Origin: Saccharothrix sp. NRRL B-16348 | GTDB lineage: Bacteria; Actinomycetota; Actinomycetes; Mycobacteriales; Pseudonocardiaceae | Reading direction: 5' to 3' | NCBI RefSeq assembly: GCF_001280085.1 | Contig: NZ_LGED01000194.1 | Location: forward strand, 1-64,000 | Length of the DNA: 64,000 nucleotides | Position numbers and translations under genes: made by a program | Notes under the pieces: model-generated | Databases searched by the model: none | Told to the model about the DNA's origin: nothing | What the model saw: the letters and a program-made list of their open reading frames with translations, nothing else | Shown here: positions 17,910-26,559 of the stretch, piece after piece | Numbering within the stretch: the stretch's first letter is position 1 | How the letters are laid out: each line of letters begins with the position of its first letter

Positions 17910-18973
17910 CAAGCACCCTCTCGTCGGTACACCTCGTCCACCAGGTCCAACGCGGCCAACCCGCCGTCACGCCACGCCGACCGGGCCGCCACGGCCGACG
18001 CGAAGTCCCTCAGGACGCCCTCGTACTCGTGCCACAGCGAGCCCTTGAACTCGTCGTAGCCCTCGAGCATGTCCGCGCTCAGCACGGTCCCGTCGGCCAG
18101 CCGCGCGGTCACGTCCTTGGTCTCGCCGGGGTGCGACCAGTCCAACTCGACCACCGCCGGCGCGGTGCCGCGCACGTGCAGCACCGCCTGCCGGTCGATG
18201 CCCGCCACCCGCGTGACCCGTGCGGACTCCAACGTCACCTCGCCGAGGAACAGCCGCACCAGGTCCAGCGCGTTCGGCCCGTTGTCGGCCACGCACCCGC
18301 CGCCGGACCGGGCCGGGTCGAGGTACCAGCGGTCGTCGCCGACGTGCTCCTCGATCCGCTCCAGGTAGCGCACGGTCAGCGCCACGATCGGCGGAGCGCC
18401 CGCGAGCTTGTCCCGCAACGCCAGGACGTTCGCGTTGTACCGGCGGTGGAACGCGGTGAACAACGCCACGTCCCGCGCCCGCGCCGCCTCCGCCACCGCC
18501 AACCCGTCACGCAGCGTCGTCGCCAACGGCTTCTCCACGCACACCGGCAACCCACGCTCGACCGCGTCCGCCACGACCGCCGCGTGCACGTCGTTGGGCG
18601 CCGTCACCACCACCGCGTCCACCCCGCCCGCGTCGAGCATCGCCCGGTGCGACCGGTGAGCGGGCACGCGATGACCCGCCAACGCCCGCTCGTCCAGATC
18701 GCACACGGCGGCCAGCTCAAAGCGCGGCGAGGCCTCGATCGCGGCCAGGTAGAACCGCGAGATCACCCCCAACCCGACCACACCGAGCCGGATCAACGGC
18801 AGCCCACCGCCCCGCGCCTCGCCGGACACCGGTTCGACCCGTGGCCTGCCCGAGTCCGATTCACCCATCCGCGACCTGCCCGCTTCCGACCTGCCCGCTT
18901 CCGACCTGCCCGCTTCCGACCTGCCCGCTTCCGACCTGCCCGCTTCCGACCTGCCCGCCTCCGACCCGGTCAC
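17909..18973 (-). CDS. Gfo/Idh/MocA-family dehydrogenase with N-terminal pentapeptide repeat
   Basis: 354 residues. After about 60 hydrophilic residues comes the NAD(P)-binding GVVGLGVISRFYLAAIE, then VVVTAPNDVH and the family's EKPLATT catalytic-lysine motif, with a C-terminal alpha/beta substrate domain. Family members oxidise a sugar or cyclitol hydroxyl to a ketone. The start GTG 18973 overlaps the upstream stop (GTGA). It places six SEAGR repeats in the N-terminus; ATG 18868 (MGESDSG) would exclude them, and which is used is open. Followed one base later by the small conserved gene. Confidence 0.85.
   Translation of the reverse strand: MTGSEAGRSEAGRSEAGRSEAGRSEAGRSEAGRSRMGESDSGRPRVEPVSGEARGGGLPLIRLGVVGLGVISRFYLAAIEASPRFELAAVCDLDERALAGHRVPAHRSHRAMLDAGGVDAVVVTAPNDVHAAVVADAVERGLPVCVEKPLATTLRDGLAVAEAARARDVALFTAFHRRYNANVLALRDKLAGAPPIVALTVRYLERIEEHVGDDRWYLDPARSGGGCVADNGPNALDLVRLFLGEVTLESARVTRVAGIDRQAVLHVRGTAPAVVELDWSHPGETKDVTARLADGTVLSADMLEGYDEFKGSLWHEYEGVLRDFASAVAARSAWRDGGLAALDLVDEVYRREGA
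18873..18962. repeat. six tandem 15-bp repeats (VNTR)
   Basis: The plus-strand unit GACCTGCCCGCTTCC occurs six times head to tail, the last copy with one C for T change. On the minus strand it encodes (S)EAGR six times in frame at the start of the Gfo/Idh/MocA protein. Near-identity of the units suggests recent slippage expansion; the length, a multiple of three, preserves the frame. Confidence 0.95.
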
Positions 18974-20022
18974 CCGGCGGCCCGCAGGGCGGGCGCGATC
19001 GAGCGCAACTCCTCGTACAGCTCGTCCGGCACCGGGACGCCGTGCACCCGCCGCCACCGCGCGCGTTCACCCTCCTGCCACCCCGGGTAGGTCACCGGCC
19101 TGCGCGGGTCGGCCGGCTTGGCGCCCGCCACCGCCCCGAACAACGCCGCCGCGTCCTCACCGAACCCCGGCCGCAGCGCCGACGGCGCGAGCACCAGCGC
19201 CATCACCCCGATGTCGTCGTCCCGCGACACCGACGACAGCGGTCCCATCGCCGCACCCGGCACCAGCGCCGCCAGCACCTCCACCAGCAGCCCCAGCCCG
19301 AAACCCTTGTACGCGCCCGTCTCCGGCGCCCCGCCCAGCCACAGCAGCCGCCCGTCACCCCGGTCGAACGCCTCCGGATCGGTCACCGGCGTCCCGTCCG
19401 GCGACGCCAGCCACCCCGGCGGGATCTCCTCACCGGCCCGTGCCGCCGCCCGCACCCGACCTGTCGGCACCACGGTCGTGCTCATGTCCAGCACGAACGG
19501 CGGCCGGTCGCCCGCCGGGCAGGCCAACGCCAACGGGTTGGTGCCCAGCAGCGGCTCCCGGCCGTCCGGCGCGGGGGCGATGCGCTGACCGCCGCAGTTC
19601 GACGCGATCAGGCCGACCATCCCGTGCGCCGCCGCACGGGCCGCGTGGTACCCGGCGCAGCCGATGTGCGTCGCCCCGCGCAACGTCACCATCCCGATCC
19701 CGTACCGCGCCGCGCGCGACGCCGCCAACTCCACCGCCTGCGACGCCGACCACAACCCGAGCGCCCGACGCGCGTCGGCCAGCACGGACGCGCCGCGATC
19801 GGCGATCACCGCCATGTCGGCCGCCGGCGCCGTCCGCCCGGAGTCGAACAGCGGCAGGTACAGCCGGGTCAGGTTCACCAGCCCGTGCGTGCTCATCCCG
19901 GTCAGGTCGCCGTGGCACAACGCCTCCGCCGCGACCGCCGCCCGGTCCGGTGGCACGCCCCGTTCCCGGAAGACACCGGCGACGGTGGACAGCAGGGTGG
20001 GGTAGGGCACCAGGACGGTCAT
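18970..20022 (-). CDS. LDH2/malate-dehydrogenase-type NAD(P)-dependent oxidoreductase
   Basis: 350 residues of the LDH2/MDG2 family, which reduces alpha-keto acids or imines with NAD(P)H (malate, lactate, ureidoglycolate, delta1-piperideine-2-carboxylate). Features are GDLTGMSTHGLVN with catalytic H46, GATHIGCAGYHAARAA and PPFVLDMSTTVVPTGRVR. The ATG overlaps the stop of the M20 gene (ATGA), and its own stop overlaps the next GTG. In a gene set with amination and sugar chemistry it may act on a keto or imino acid intermediate; substrate not known. Confidence 0.82.
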   Translation of the reverse strand: MTVLVPYPTLLSTVAGVFRERGVPPDRAAVAAEALCHGDLTGMSTHGLVNLTRLYLPLFDSGRTAPAADMAVIADRGASVLADARRALGLWSASQAVELAASRAARYGIGMVTLRGATHIGCAGYHAARAAAHGMVGLIASNCGGQRIAPAPDGREPLLGTNPLALACPAGDRPPFVLDMSTTVVPTGRVRAAARAGEEIPPGWLASPDGTPVTDPEAFDRGDGRLLWLGGAPETGAYKGFGLGLLVEVLAALVPGAAMGPLSSVSRDDDIGVMALVLAPSALRPGFGEDAAALFGAVAGAKPADPRRPVTYPGWQEGERARWRRVHGVPVPDELYEELRSIAPALRAAG

Positions 20023-21254
20023 GCTCCTCCGTTCCGCGCGAACCTCACGACGATGTCCCGCACCACGTCGGCGAACCGGTCGAGGTCGGCAACGTCGGCG
20101 TGCTCGCCGCGCGCGTGGGCGTTGTTGGCCTCCAGCGATCCGGGGCCGAGGACAGCGGTGTGCGCGCCCGGCACGTCGGCCAGCCAGATCGCGTCACAGG
20201 TGAACGCGGGCTCGTGCGCGGGCCAGCGCGGCACGACGCCGTCCAGCAGCGGCACGTCCTGGGGCGGCAGCGCGGGCAGCCCGCGCTTGCGCCACACCAG
20301 CCGGGTGATCAGGGCGGCGTCGACGGCGGTGCGGTGGAACGGCGGCACACCGCGGAAGCGGGCGGCGAACTCGGCCAGCCCTTCCCGCAGCGCGGCGTCC
20401 AGCGCCACGGCCAGCACCCGCGCGGACGCCGTGCTGCCGTAGGAGAGGTTCAGCAGCAGCTCGCCGCTGCCGTACACGCGGTTGTGCATCCGGCCCGTGT
20501 GCAGCCCGGCCACGCACACCTGGCCGTCCGGCACCCGGCCGGCCAACGCGCCCGCCAGGTGCTGGGCCAGGAACCCGAGCAGCACCGACGCGTTGTGCCC
20601 CGCCTGCGGCTGGTCGTCGATCGCGTCCTCGCCGCGCACCTGCACGCACGCCGTCATCGCGGCCGTCGAACGGGGCAGGTAGCGCATCCCGGTCGGCTCG
20701 CAGAACACGTTCAGGCTGCCGTGGTACCCGGCTTCGACCAGCGGACGGGTGCCGAACACGCCCATCGCGCCGCCCTCCTCGCCGGACACCGCCTGGATCA
20801 GCACGCTCGCGTCCCGCCCCACCGCCGGATCGGTCATCGCGGCGCGGACACCGGCCAGCAGCGCCACCGCGGGCCCCTTCGCGTCGATCGCGCCGCGCCC
20901 GTGGAACCGGACGCCGTCGAACCCGGCCGGCTCGAACGGCGCGACCGTGTCCAGGTGCACGTTGAACATCACCACGGGATCGGCCTGGCCGACCCGCAGC
21001 ACCAGGTTCGGCTGCCGGGCCAGGAAGTCCGGGTCCTCGGCGATGGCCTCCCGCACCACGGCGGGCACGTCGTGCCGCAGCACGTCGGCCTCACGTGACG
21101 GCCCCAGGTGGACGGTGCGCATCCCGAAGCACTCGGCCGCCTCCGAGTACGCGTGCACCGCGTCCCACAGGCACACCTCGTCGGTGGTCTCCAACGGGCC
21201 CGCGGTCGGCAGCGCGAGCAGCCGCAGCAGCAGGTCGCGATCCTCACCGATCAC
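20019..21254 (-). CDS. M20-family metallopeptidase/deacylase
   Basis: 411 residues. It has zinc-site motifs NVHLDTVAPF (His, Asp), GRGAIDAKGPAVA (bridging Asp) and QAVSGEEGGAMG (catalytic Glu plus Glu ligand), with a dimerisation domain in the middle and a final His region near NNAHARGEHADV. ArgE/DapE-like enzymes cleave N-acyl groups from amino acids. GTG 21254 is preferred because GAGGGGAG lies seven bases upstream; a longer frame is a shadow. In the cluster it could remove an acyl protecting group from an amino intermediate (inference). Confidence 0.82.
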   Translation of the reverse strand: MIGEDRDLLLRLLALPTAGPLETTDEVCLWDAVHAYSEAAECFGMRTVHLGPSREADVLRHDVPAVVREAIAEDPDFLARQPNLVLRVGQADPVVMFNVHLDTVAPFEPAGFDGVRFHGRGAIDAKGPAVALLAGVRAAMTDPAVGRDASVLIQAVSGEEGGAMGVFGTRPLVEAGYHGSLNVFCEPTGMRYLPRSTAAMTACVQVRGEDAIDDQPQAGHNASVLLGFLAQHLAGALAGRVPDGQVCVAGLHTGRMHNRVYGSGELLLNLSYGSTASARVLAVALDAALREGLAEFAARFRGVPPFHRTAVDAALITRLVWRKRGLPALPPQDVPLLDGVVPRWPAHEPAFTCDAIWLADVPGAHTAVLGPGSLEANNAHARGEHADVADLDRFADVVRDIVVRFARNGGA

Positions 21255-21282
21255 CGCACGGCTCCCCTCGCCCAGGGTCCGA

Positions 21283-22101
21283 TCACCGCACCAGCCCGGC
21301 CATCGCCCGGCCGGCCGCCACGAACGCGGAGGCCGCGTCCGGGCCGAGCGCGCCCGACTCGTGCGGGCGCAGCGACACGTGCGGCTCCAACGACCACGCG
21401 CCCCGATAACCGTTGGCGCGCAACAGCTCCACGCAGTCGGCCACCCGCGCGTCACCCGAGCCGGGCAGCACGAACCGGTCACCCGACGCGTCCTTCACGT
21501 GCACGTGCTCGACGTGCGCGACCACCTCGCGCAGCAGCGCGTACCCGTCGTAGCCGTGCGCGACGCCGTTGCCGGTGTCGAAGAGCAGCTTCAACGCCGG
21601 GTTGTCCACCGCGTCGAGCAGGTCCAGCGCGCGTTCCGCGCTCGTGCCCGCCCACCCGGAGCAGTTCTCGTGCAGCAGCACGACCCCGGCCGCCTCGGCG
21701 AGCTCGGCGAGCATCGACACCCGCGTGATCACCCGGTCGCGCCACCGCCGTTCGGACAGGCCCGCGTTCGGGTAGGACATGATCCGCACGTACCGGGTGC
21801 CCAGCGCGGCGCAGCGGCGCAGCAGCACGTCCAGCTCGGCCAGGTCGTCCTCGAACGGCGTGCTGATCGGCCGGGCCCAGCCGCCGATCCGCGAGGCCAG
21901 GCACACCACCCGCACGCCCTGCGCCGCCAGGTCTTTCGCCACCACCGCGAACTCGTCGTCGTCCAGGTCCGCCACCGCCCGCCCGTCCACGGTGCGCAGC
22001 TCCAGGTGCGACCAGCCCAGCTCGGCGAGCACCGCCACCTGGCCCGCCAGGTCCTGCGCGGCCTCGTCCGCGATGCCCGCCAGCACGGGCTCAGCGGACA
22101 T
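21283..22101 (-). CDS. sugar phosphate isomerase/epimerase-type TIM barrel
   Basis: 272 residues of the xylose-isomerase-like AP-endonuclease-2 family. It has the metal-ligand glutamate and His pattern VLLHENCSGW, LLFDTGNGVAHG, HVEHVHVKDA and AWSLEPHVSLR. Members include inosose isomerases and dehydratases and hydroxypyruvate isomerases. ATG 22101 is used; it overlaps the upstream dehydrogenase's end by 11 bases. Pairing with two Gfo/Idh/MocA enzymes is typical of inositol or sugar interconversion. Confidence 0.82.
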   Translation of the reverse strand: MSAEPVLAGIADEAAQDLAGQVAVLAELGWSHLELRTVDGRAVADLDDDEFAVVAKDLAAQGVRVVCLASRIGGWARPISTPFEDDLAELDVLLRRCAALGTRYVRIMSYPNAGLSERRWRDRVITRVSMLAELAEAAGVVLLHENCSGWAGTSAERALDLLDAVDNPALKLLFDTGNGVAHGYDGYALLREVVAHVEHVHVKDASGDRFVLPGSGDARVADCVELLRANGYRGAWSLEPHVSLRPHESGALGPDAASAFVAAGRAMAGLVR

Positions 22102-23128
22102 GCGCGGCCACCGGGCCGGGCGACGCCTCGCCACGCGCGGCGGGGATCACCGGCTCGGCGCAGATGTTCTTGGCCACCGACAGCAGCTGCACCACGTCGG
22201 TGGCGAACGCGAACCCCCGCGCGTGCTGGTCGCCGGCGGCGTGGAACAGCCGGTAGGCGCGCAGCACCCACTCGGTGAGCGAGTCGTCCCGCAGCACCTC
22301 GTGCTCGCGCCGCCCGTTGACCGTGACGGTGAGCTGCGCGTGGTCGTCGTCGTCGCTCACCGCGAAGTGGCCGACCGCGCTGCCCTTCTCGAACTCCACC
22401 GTGATCCGGCGCTCCCGCACCGGCGAGGTGAGGTCCGAGCTGATCTCCGTGCGCACGCCGCTGTTGTGCCGCAGCCCGATCCGCGCGCCACCCATCCGCG
22501 GCACGACCACGTCGCCCACGGTCAGGTCGTGCCCGGCGGCGTGCGTGACCCGCGCGCTGCCCGCGAGCCGCAGCGCCAGCGCCACGCCGTGCGGCAGCTC
22601 CACGTCGAACGCCGTCTGGTGGCTCGGCCTGGTCAGCGACCGGCGGAACCGGGGCTTGTTCTGCACGATCGAGATCGACTTCGGCTCGCCGAGCGTGCCG
22701 CCGCGCATCAGCTCCATCAGCCGCACGGTGAGCGAGCTGGTCAGCCACGGCTCGACCACCGCGATCCGCAGCCCGTGCTTGCGGCGCAGCCGGATCACCC
22801 GGGCCAGGTCGTCGGTGTCGGCGGCGAGCGGCTTCTCCGCGATCACGTTGCGGAAACCGCGTTCGGCGAGTTCGACCATCACCTCGGCGCGCACGGACGG
22901 CGGCGTGCACACGTGCGCGACCGTGTCGGCCGGGTCGAGCAGGGTGGCGGCCTCCGCCAGGCTGCCCACCATCGCCAGACCCGGTCGTTCCGCGGGCAGC
23001 CGCCGCGGGTCGCACGCCACGATCGGTCGGTCGTCGAACAGCTGTCGGACCGAGGTCCGCGCCCTGGCCAGCACCGGCAGGTGCAGGTCCGCACCGGCTC
23101 GGCCCAGTCCCACGACGAGTGTGCGCAC
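22091..23128 (-). CDS. Gfo/Idh/MocA-family dehydrogenase, first gene of the minus operon
   Basis: 345 residues. It opens with the Rossmann motif TLVVGLGRAGADLHLPVL, then VAHVCTPPSVRAEVM and the catalytic EKPLAADTDD. The C-terminal domain (residues about 130-300) is the usual alpha/beta substrate fold with GRRE and DSLTEWVLRAY segments. It likely oxidises a sugar or cyclitol. It is only distantly related to the second family member at the other end of the operon, so the two are not recent duplicates. The start at ATG 23128 faces the aminotransferase operon across a 224-base divergent promoter. Confidence 0.82.
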   Translation of the reverse strand: MRTLVVGLGRAGADLHLPVLARARTSVRQLFDDRPIVACDPRRLPAERPGLAMVGSLAEAATLLDPADTVAHVCTPPSVRAEVMVELAERGFRNVIAEKPLAADTDDLARVIRLRRKHGLRIAVVEPWLTSSLTVRLMELMRGGTLGEPKSISIVQNKPRFRRSLTRPSHQTAFDVELPHGVALALRLAGSARVTHAAGHDLTVGDVVVPRMGGARIGLRHNSGVRTEISSDLTSPVRERRITVEFEKGSAVGHFAVSDDDDHAQLTVTVNGRREHEVLRDDSLTEWVLRAYRLFHAAGDQHARGFAFATDVVQLLSVAKNICAEPVIPAARGEASPGPVAAHVR

Positions 23129-23231
23129 TAGTGAGGCCCCGTCTTGTCTCGTCCGGTCTCGAAGGCATCGGGAATGAGCGATGTCCGCTCGTCAATTGAT
23201 GGCCCCGACGTTGTCCCAATCGCGAAGGTAT

Positions 23232-23256
23232 GTCAACTCCGCGCCGACGAGTTGAC
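23232..23256. promoter_or_regulatory. operator-like inverted repeat in the divergent promoter
   Basis: GTCAACTC (23232-23239), nine bases, then GAGTTGAC (23249-23256): a perfect 8-bp dyad whose centre-to-centre spacing suits a dimeric repressor of the GntR/LacI/TetR type. It lies between the two divergent biosynthetic operons and could control both. No cluster-situated regulator gene is present in the window to assign it to. Confidence 0.5.
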
Positions 23257-23352
23257 CAGGAAGAGTGAACTGGCCGGTGGTCGGCCGCCGGCCCGGTGAC
23301 CTGCCATACGCTCGGTCGGGAAGCGGTGACCGCGGAGGTGAGTGCGCTGACC

Positions 23353-24501
23353 GTGCCATTCTTCACGCAATCGGCGACATTTTCCGGATTGTGGCCGATA
23401 ACGCGCCGGCACATTGTGGAAGTCATCCGTAACGGCAAGTACTCGCACGGGCGGAAAGTCCTGGAATTGGAAAGGGCGCTGGCCGCGTACACCGGGGCCG
23501 CGCACGTGGTCGGGGTGAACAGCGGCACCGACGCGCTCGTCCTGCTGCTGCGGGCGTGCGGCCTGCGGCCCGGCGACGAGGTGGTCGTGCCCGCGTTCTC
23601 GTTCATCGCGTCGGCGTCCTCGGTGGTGCTCGCGGGCGGCAGGCCGGTGTTCGCCGACATCGAGCCGGACGGCTACGGCCTCGACCCGGCCTCGGTCGCC
23701 GCGGTCGCCGGTCCGCGCGCCCGGTTCGTCATGCCGGTGCACCTGTTCCACCACCTCGCCGACCTCGCCGGCCTGGGCGAGGTGGCCCGCCGGCTGGACC
23801 TGACCGTGGTCGAGGACAGCGCCGAGGCGATCGGCATGCGGCACGACGGCGTGCACGCGGGCCTGCTCGGCGCCGGGGGAGTGCTGTCGTTCTTCCCGAC
23901 CAAGACCCTCGGCGCGCTCGGCGACGCGGGCGCGGTGATCACCAACGACCCGGTGATCGCCGAGACGGTGGGCGCGCTGCGCCACCACGGCCGGTTCGGC
24001 CGCACGATCGACAACTTCCCCGGCATCTCCACCGGCACGGGCGCGGTCGGGGTGAACAGCAAGATGGACGACGTCCAGGCCGCCGTGCTGCTGGCCAAGC
24101 TGGACCGGCTCGACAGCGACATCCGCCGCCGCGCGGCGCTGGCCCGTCGCTACGCCGACGGCCTGGCCGGCGTGCCGGGCGTGCGGAAGCTGCCGTCGGT
24201 GTTGTCACGGCGGGGGAGCGTGCGCGGCGTGTTCTACGTGTACGTGGTCGAGGTCGACCGGCGTGACGACCTGGCCGCGCACCTCGCCGGACGCGGCATC
24301 GGCACGGAGACCTACTACCCGACGCCGCTGCACCTGCAGCCGTGCTTCGCCGACCTCGGCCACCGGCCCGGCGACTTCCCCCACGCGGAGGCGGCCTGCC
24401 GCCGCACCCTCGCGCTGCCGCTGTACCCGGACCTGCCGGCCGGCGACGTCGACCGGGTGTGCGCCGAGATCCGCTCCTTCTACCTCGGAGAGCGCGTGTG
24501 A
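23353..24501 (+). CDS. DegT/DnrJ/EryC1/StrS-family aminotransferase
   Basis: 382 residues of the PLP-dependent sugar aminotransferase family. It has GVNSGTDALVLLLRA (phosphate-binding), VVEDSAEAIG (PLP aspartate) and the Schiff-base lysine K184 in SFFPTKTLGALGDAG. It transfers an amino group to a keto sugar or cyclitol. The start is uncertain: GTG 23353 begins at the conserved PFF segment, with GGAGGTGA 11 bases upstream; GTG 23326 or 23338 are alternatives. The stop overlaps the GTG of the next gene, a second family member. Confidence 0.85.
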   Translation: MPFFTQSATFSGLWPITRRHIVEVIRNGKYSHGRKVLELERALAAYTGAAHVVGVNSGTDALVLLLRACGLRPGDEVVVPAFSFIASASSVVLAGGRPVFADIEPDGYGLDPASVAAVAGPRARFVMPVHLFHHLADLAGLGEVARRLDLTVVEDSAEAIGMRHDGVHAGLLGAGGVLSFFPTKTLGALGDAGAVITNDPVIAETVGALRHHGRFGRTIDNFPGISTGTGAVGVNSKMDDVQAAVLLAKLDRLDSDIRRRAALARRYADGLAGVPGVRKLPSVLSRRGSVRGVFYVYVVEVDRRDDLAAHLAGRGIGTETYYPTPLHLQPCFADLGHRPGDFPHAEAACRRTLALPLYPDLPAGDVDRVCAEIRSFYLGERV

Positions 24502-25625
24502 CGATCCCGTTCTTCCCGCCGGACCTGTTCGACGGCGACCTGCTGCTGGAGGTGGTGGAGGAAGTCGGCCTCGCGCCGGACCAGCGGTTCATCCTCGGCG
24601 CGCGCACCGCGGAGTTCGAGGCGGCGCTGCGCGACGCGCTCGGCGTCGCCGACGCGGTGGCGTGCGGCAGCGGCACGGCGGCGTTGACGCTGGTGCTGCG
24701 CGCGATGGGCGTAGGTCCGGGCGACGAGGTGATCGTGCCCGCGTACGGGTGCGCGCCGCTGGCGTCCGCGCCGTCGGTCCTGGGCGCCACGCCGGTGTAC
24801 GCCGACGTGGACCCGTGGACGATGGTGGTCGACCCGGCCGAGGTTGACAAGCTCGTCGGCGAGCGCACCAAGGTGATCATGCCCGCGCACGTGTTCTCGG
24901 TGATGGCGGACATGCCCGCGTTGCGGCGGATCGCCACCGGTGCGGGCGTGCGGCTGCTGGAGGACTCCGCGGTCGGGCAGGGCGGCGTGCTCGCCGGACG
25001 GCCGGCCGGGACCTGGGGCGACGCGGGCGTGTTCTCGTTCGTGCAGGTCAAGACGTTCGGCATGCCCGGCGAGGGCGGGATGGTCGTCACCGGCGACCCG
25101 GCCCTGGCCCGCGAGGTGCGGATGCTGCGCAACCACGGCCAGGACGGCGTGCACCGGTTCCTGCACCACCGGGTCGGCTACAACAGCCGGTTCGACGAGG
25201 TGATGGCAGCCTTCCAGCTGCGCCGCCTCGCCGGCCTGCCCGACCGGCTGGAGCGGCGGGCGCGGATCGGCGAGTACTACACCTCCCGGTTCGCCGACCT
25301 GGCCGGCCGCGGCGTGCTCGCCCCGCCGCCCGGACGGGACGGGCGCTGCTACTACGTCTACTCGCTGCTGGCCGACCGGCGTGACGCGCTGCGCGACCAC
25401 CTCACCGCGCGCGGCATCGGCTCGCACGTCTACTACCAGGCGCCGCTGCCGCGTCAGCCCGCGTTCGCCGGGCACGCCCAGCCGGGCCGCGACTGGCCCG
25501 CCGCGGCGTCCGCCGCACGACGCCAACTGGCCATCCCCATCCACCCCCACCTGACCGACGCGCAGGTGGAACGCATCGCCGACGAGGTGTGCCGGTTCGC
25601 GGCCACGTCCGGCGCACACGGCTGA
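24498..25625 (+). CDS. second DegT/DnrJ/EryC1/StrS-family aminotransferase
   Basis: 375 residues. It has ACGSGTAALTLVLRAM, the PLP aspartate in LLEDSAVGQG and the lysine K185 in SFVQVKTFGMPGEGG. It begins TIPFFPPDLF and shares only distant identity with the preceding copy, so the pair probably act on different keto intermediates or one acts in the reverse (deaminating) direction. A GTGA overlap couples it to the upstream gene. Confidence 0.85.
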   Translation: MTIPFFPPDLFDGDLLLEVVEEVGLAPDQRFILGARTAEFEAALRDALGVADAVACGSGTAALTLVLRAMGVGPGDEVIVPAYGCAPLASAPSVLGATPVYADVDPWTMVVDPAEVDKLVGERTKVIMPAHVFSVMADMPALRRIATGAGVRLLEDSAVGQGGVLAGRPAGTWGDAGVFSFVQVKTFGMPGEGGMVVTGDPALAREVRMLRNHGQDGVHRFLHHRVGYNSRFDEVMAAFQLRRLAGLPDRLERRARIGEYYTSRFADLAGRGVLAPPPGRDGRCYYVYSLLADRRDALRDHLTARGIGSHVYYQAPLPRQPAFAGHAQPGRDWPAAASAARRQLAIPIHPHLTDAQVERIADEVCRFAATSGAHG

Positions 25626-25635
25626 GGAGACCTCG

Positions 25636-26559
25636 ATGACCACCACCATCGCGCCCGGATCCACGGGCGCGTACGTGAAGCTGGCCAAGCTCGACATCGT
25701 CGACTACTACCTCGGCGTCCTGGTGGTGTGGGCGCTGCTGGCGCCCGCGCTGCGGCTGGACGTCGGCGTGCTGACCACCATGGGCGTGTTCCTGGTCGGC
25801 GAGGTGCTCGTGATCGTCGCGATGGTCGCGCTGGACGACCTCACCGGCTACCGCGACGGCAGCGACATCCACAACTACGCGCCGGACGCGCCGGCCCGCA
25901 AGCTCGACCGCAAACCACTCGTCGCGGGCACGCTCACCGAGCCGCAGGTGCTGCGGTTCGCGCTGATCACCGCCGTGGTGGGGGCGGCGGTGTGGCTCGG
26001 CGCGCTGGCCGTCGCGCCGCACCGTCCGGTGTGGACGATCGCGCTGGTCGCGGTCACCTACTGCTTCGCCCTGCAGTACTCGTGGGGCGTGAAGCTGAGC
26101 TACCGCGGCTTCCAGGAGTTCTTCCTGGCCGCGCTGGGCTGGGCGCTGGTGCTCGCGCCGTACGGCCTGGCCACCGGTCGCGTCGACGGCGTGGTGGTCG
26201 TGCAGGCGCTGATCTTCGGCCTCGGTCCGCTGCTGTTCGGCGTCTACTCCAACACCAACGACGTCGAAGGCGACCGGCGGGTCGGCCGGCCGACCGTGGC
26301 GGCGCTGACCACGCCGCGCGGCAACCGGACCTTCGTCCGCGCCGTCTCGGCGTGCGAGCTGCTGCTGATCCTCGCACTGCCGCTGGTGGGCGGCCCGTGG
26401 TGGTTCCCGCTCGCGCTGCTGCCCACGATCCTGTTGCGGGCCAAGCAGTTGCGCGTCGGGTTCGGCGAGGGCGACATCCTCCGTGCCCGGCGGATCGGCA
26501 TCGACGTGCACCGGGTGACCGTGGTGACGCTCGTCGTGGTGAACCTGGTGGTGCGGTGA
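25636..26559 (+). CDS. UbiA-family membrane prenyltransferase
   Basis: 307 residues with about eight transmembrane helices. The two Asp-rich motifs of the UbiA superfamily are visible: DDLTGYRDGSD in the first cytosolic loop and NTNDVEGDRRVGRPT in the second. These bind Mg2+ and polyprenyl diphosphate, transferring the prenyl group to an acceptor in the membrane. It sits inside a cluster with amination and acyl-activation genes, implying a prenylated product. The stop overlaps the next ATG (TGATG). Confidence 0.85.
   Translation: MTTTIAPGSTGAYVKLAKLDIVDYYLGVLVVWALLAPALRLDVGVLTTMGVFLVGEVLVIVAMVALDDLTGYRDGSDIHNYAPDAPARKLDRKPLVAGTLTEPQVLRFALITAVVGAAVWLGALAVAPHRPVWTIALVAVTYCFALQYSWGVKLSYRGFQEFFLAALGWALVLAPYGLATGRVDGVVVVQALIFGLGPLLFGVYSNTNDVEGDRRVGRPTVAALTTPRGNRTFVRAVSACELLLILALPLVGGPWWFPLALLPTILLRAKQLRVGFGEGDILRARRIGIDVHRVTVVTLVVVNLVVR

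Noticed and set aside
18873..18962. Possible CRISPR array
   Set aside because: The units are contiguous 15-bp repeats without spacers and lie in frame in a coding region; no cas genes nearby.
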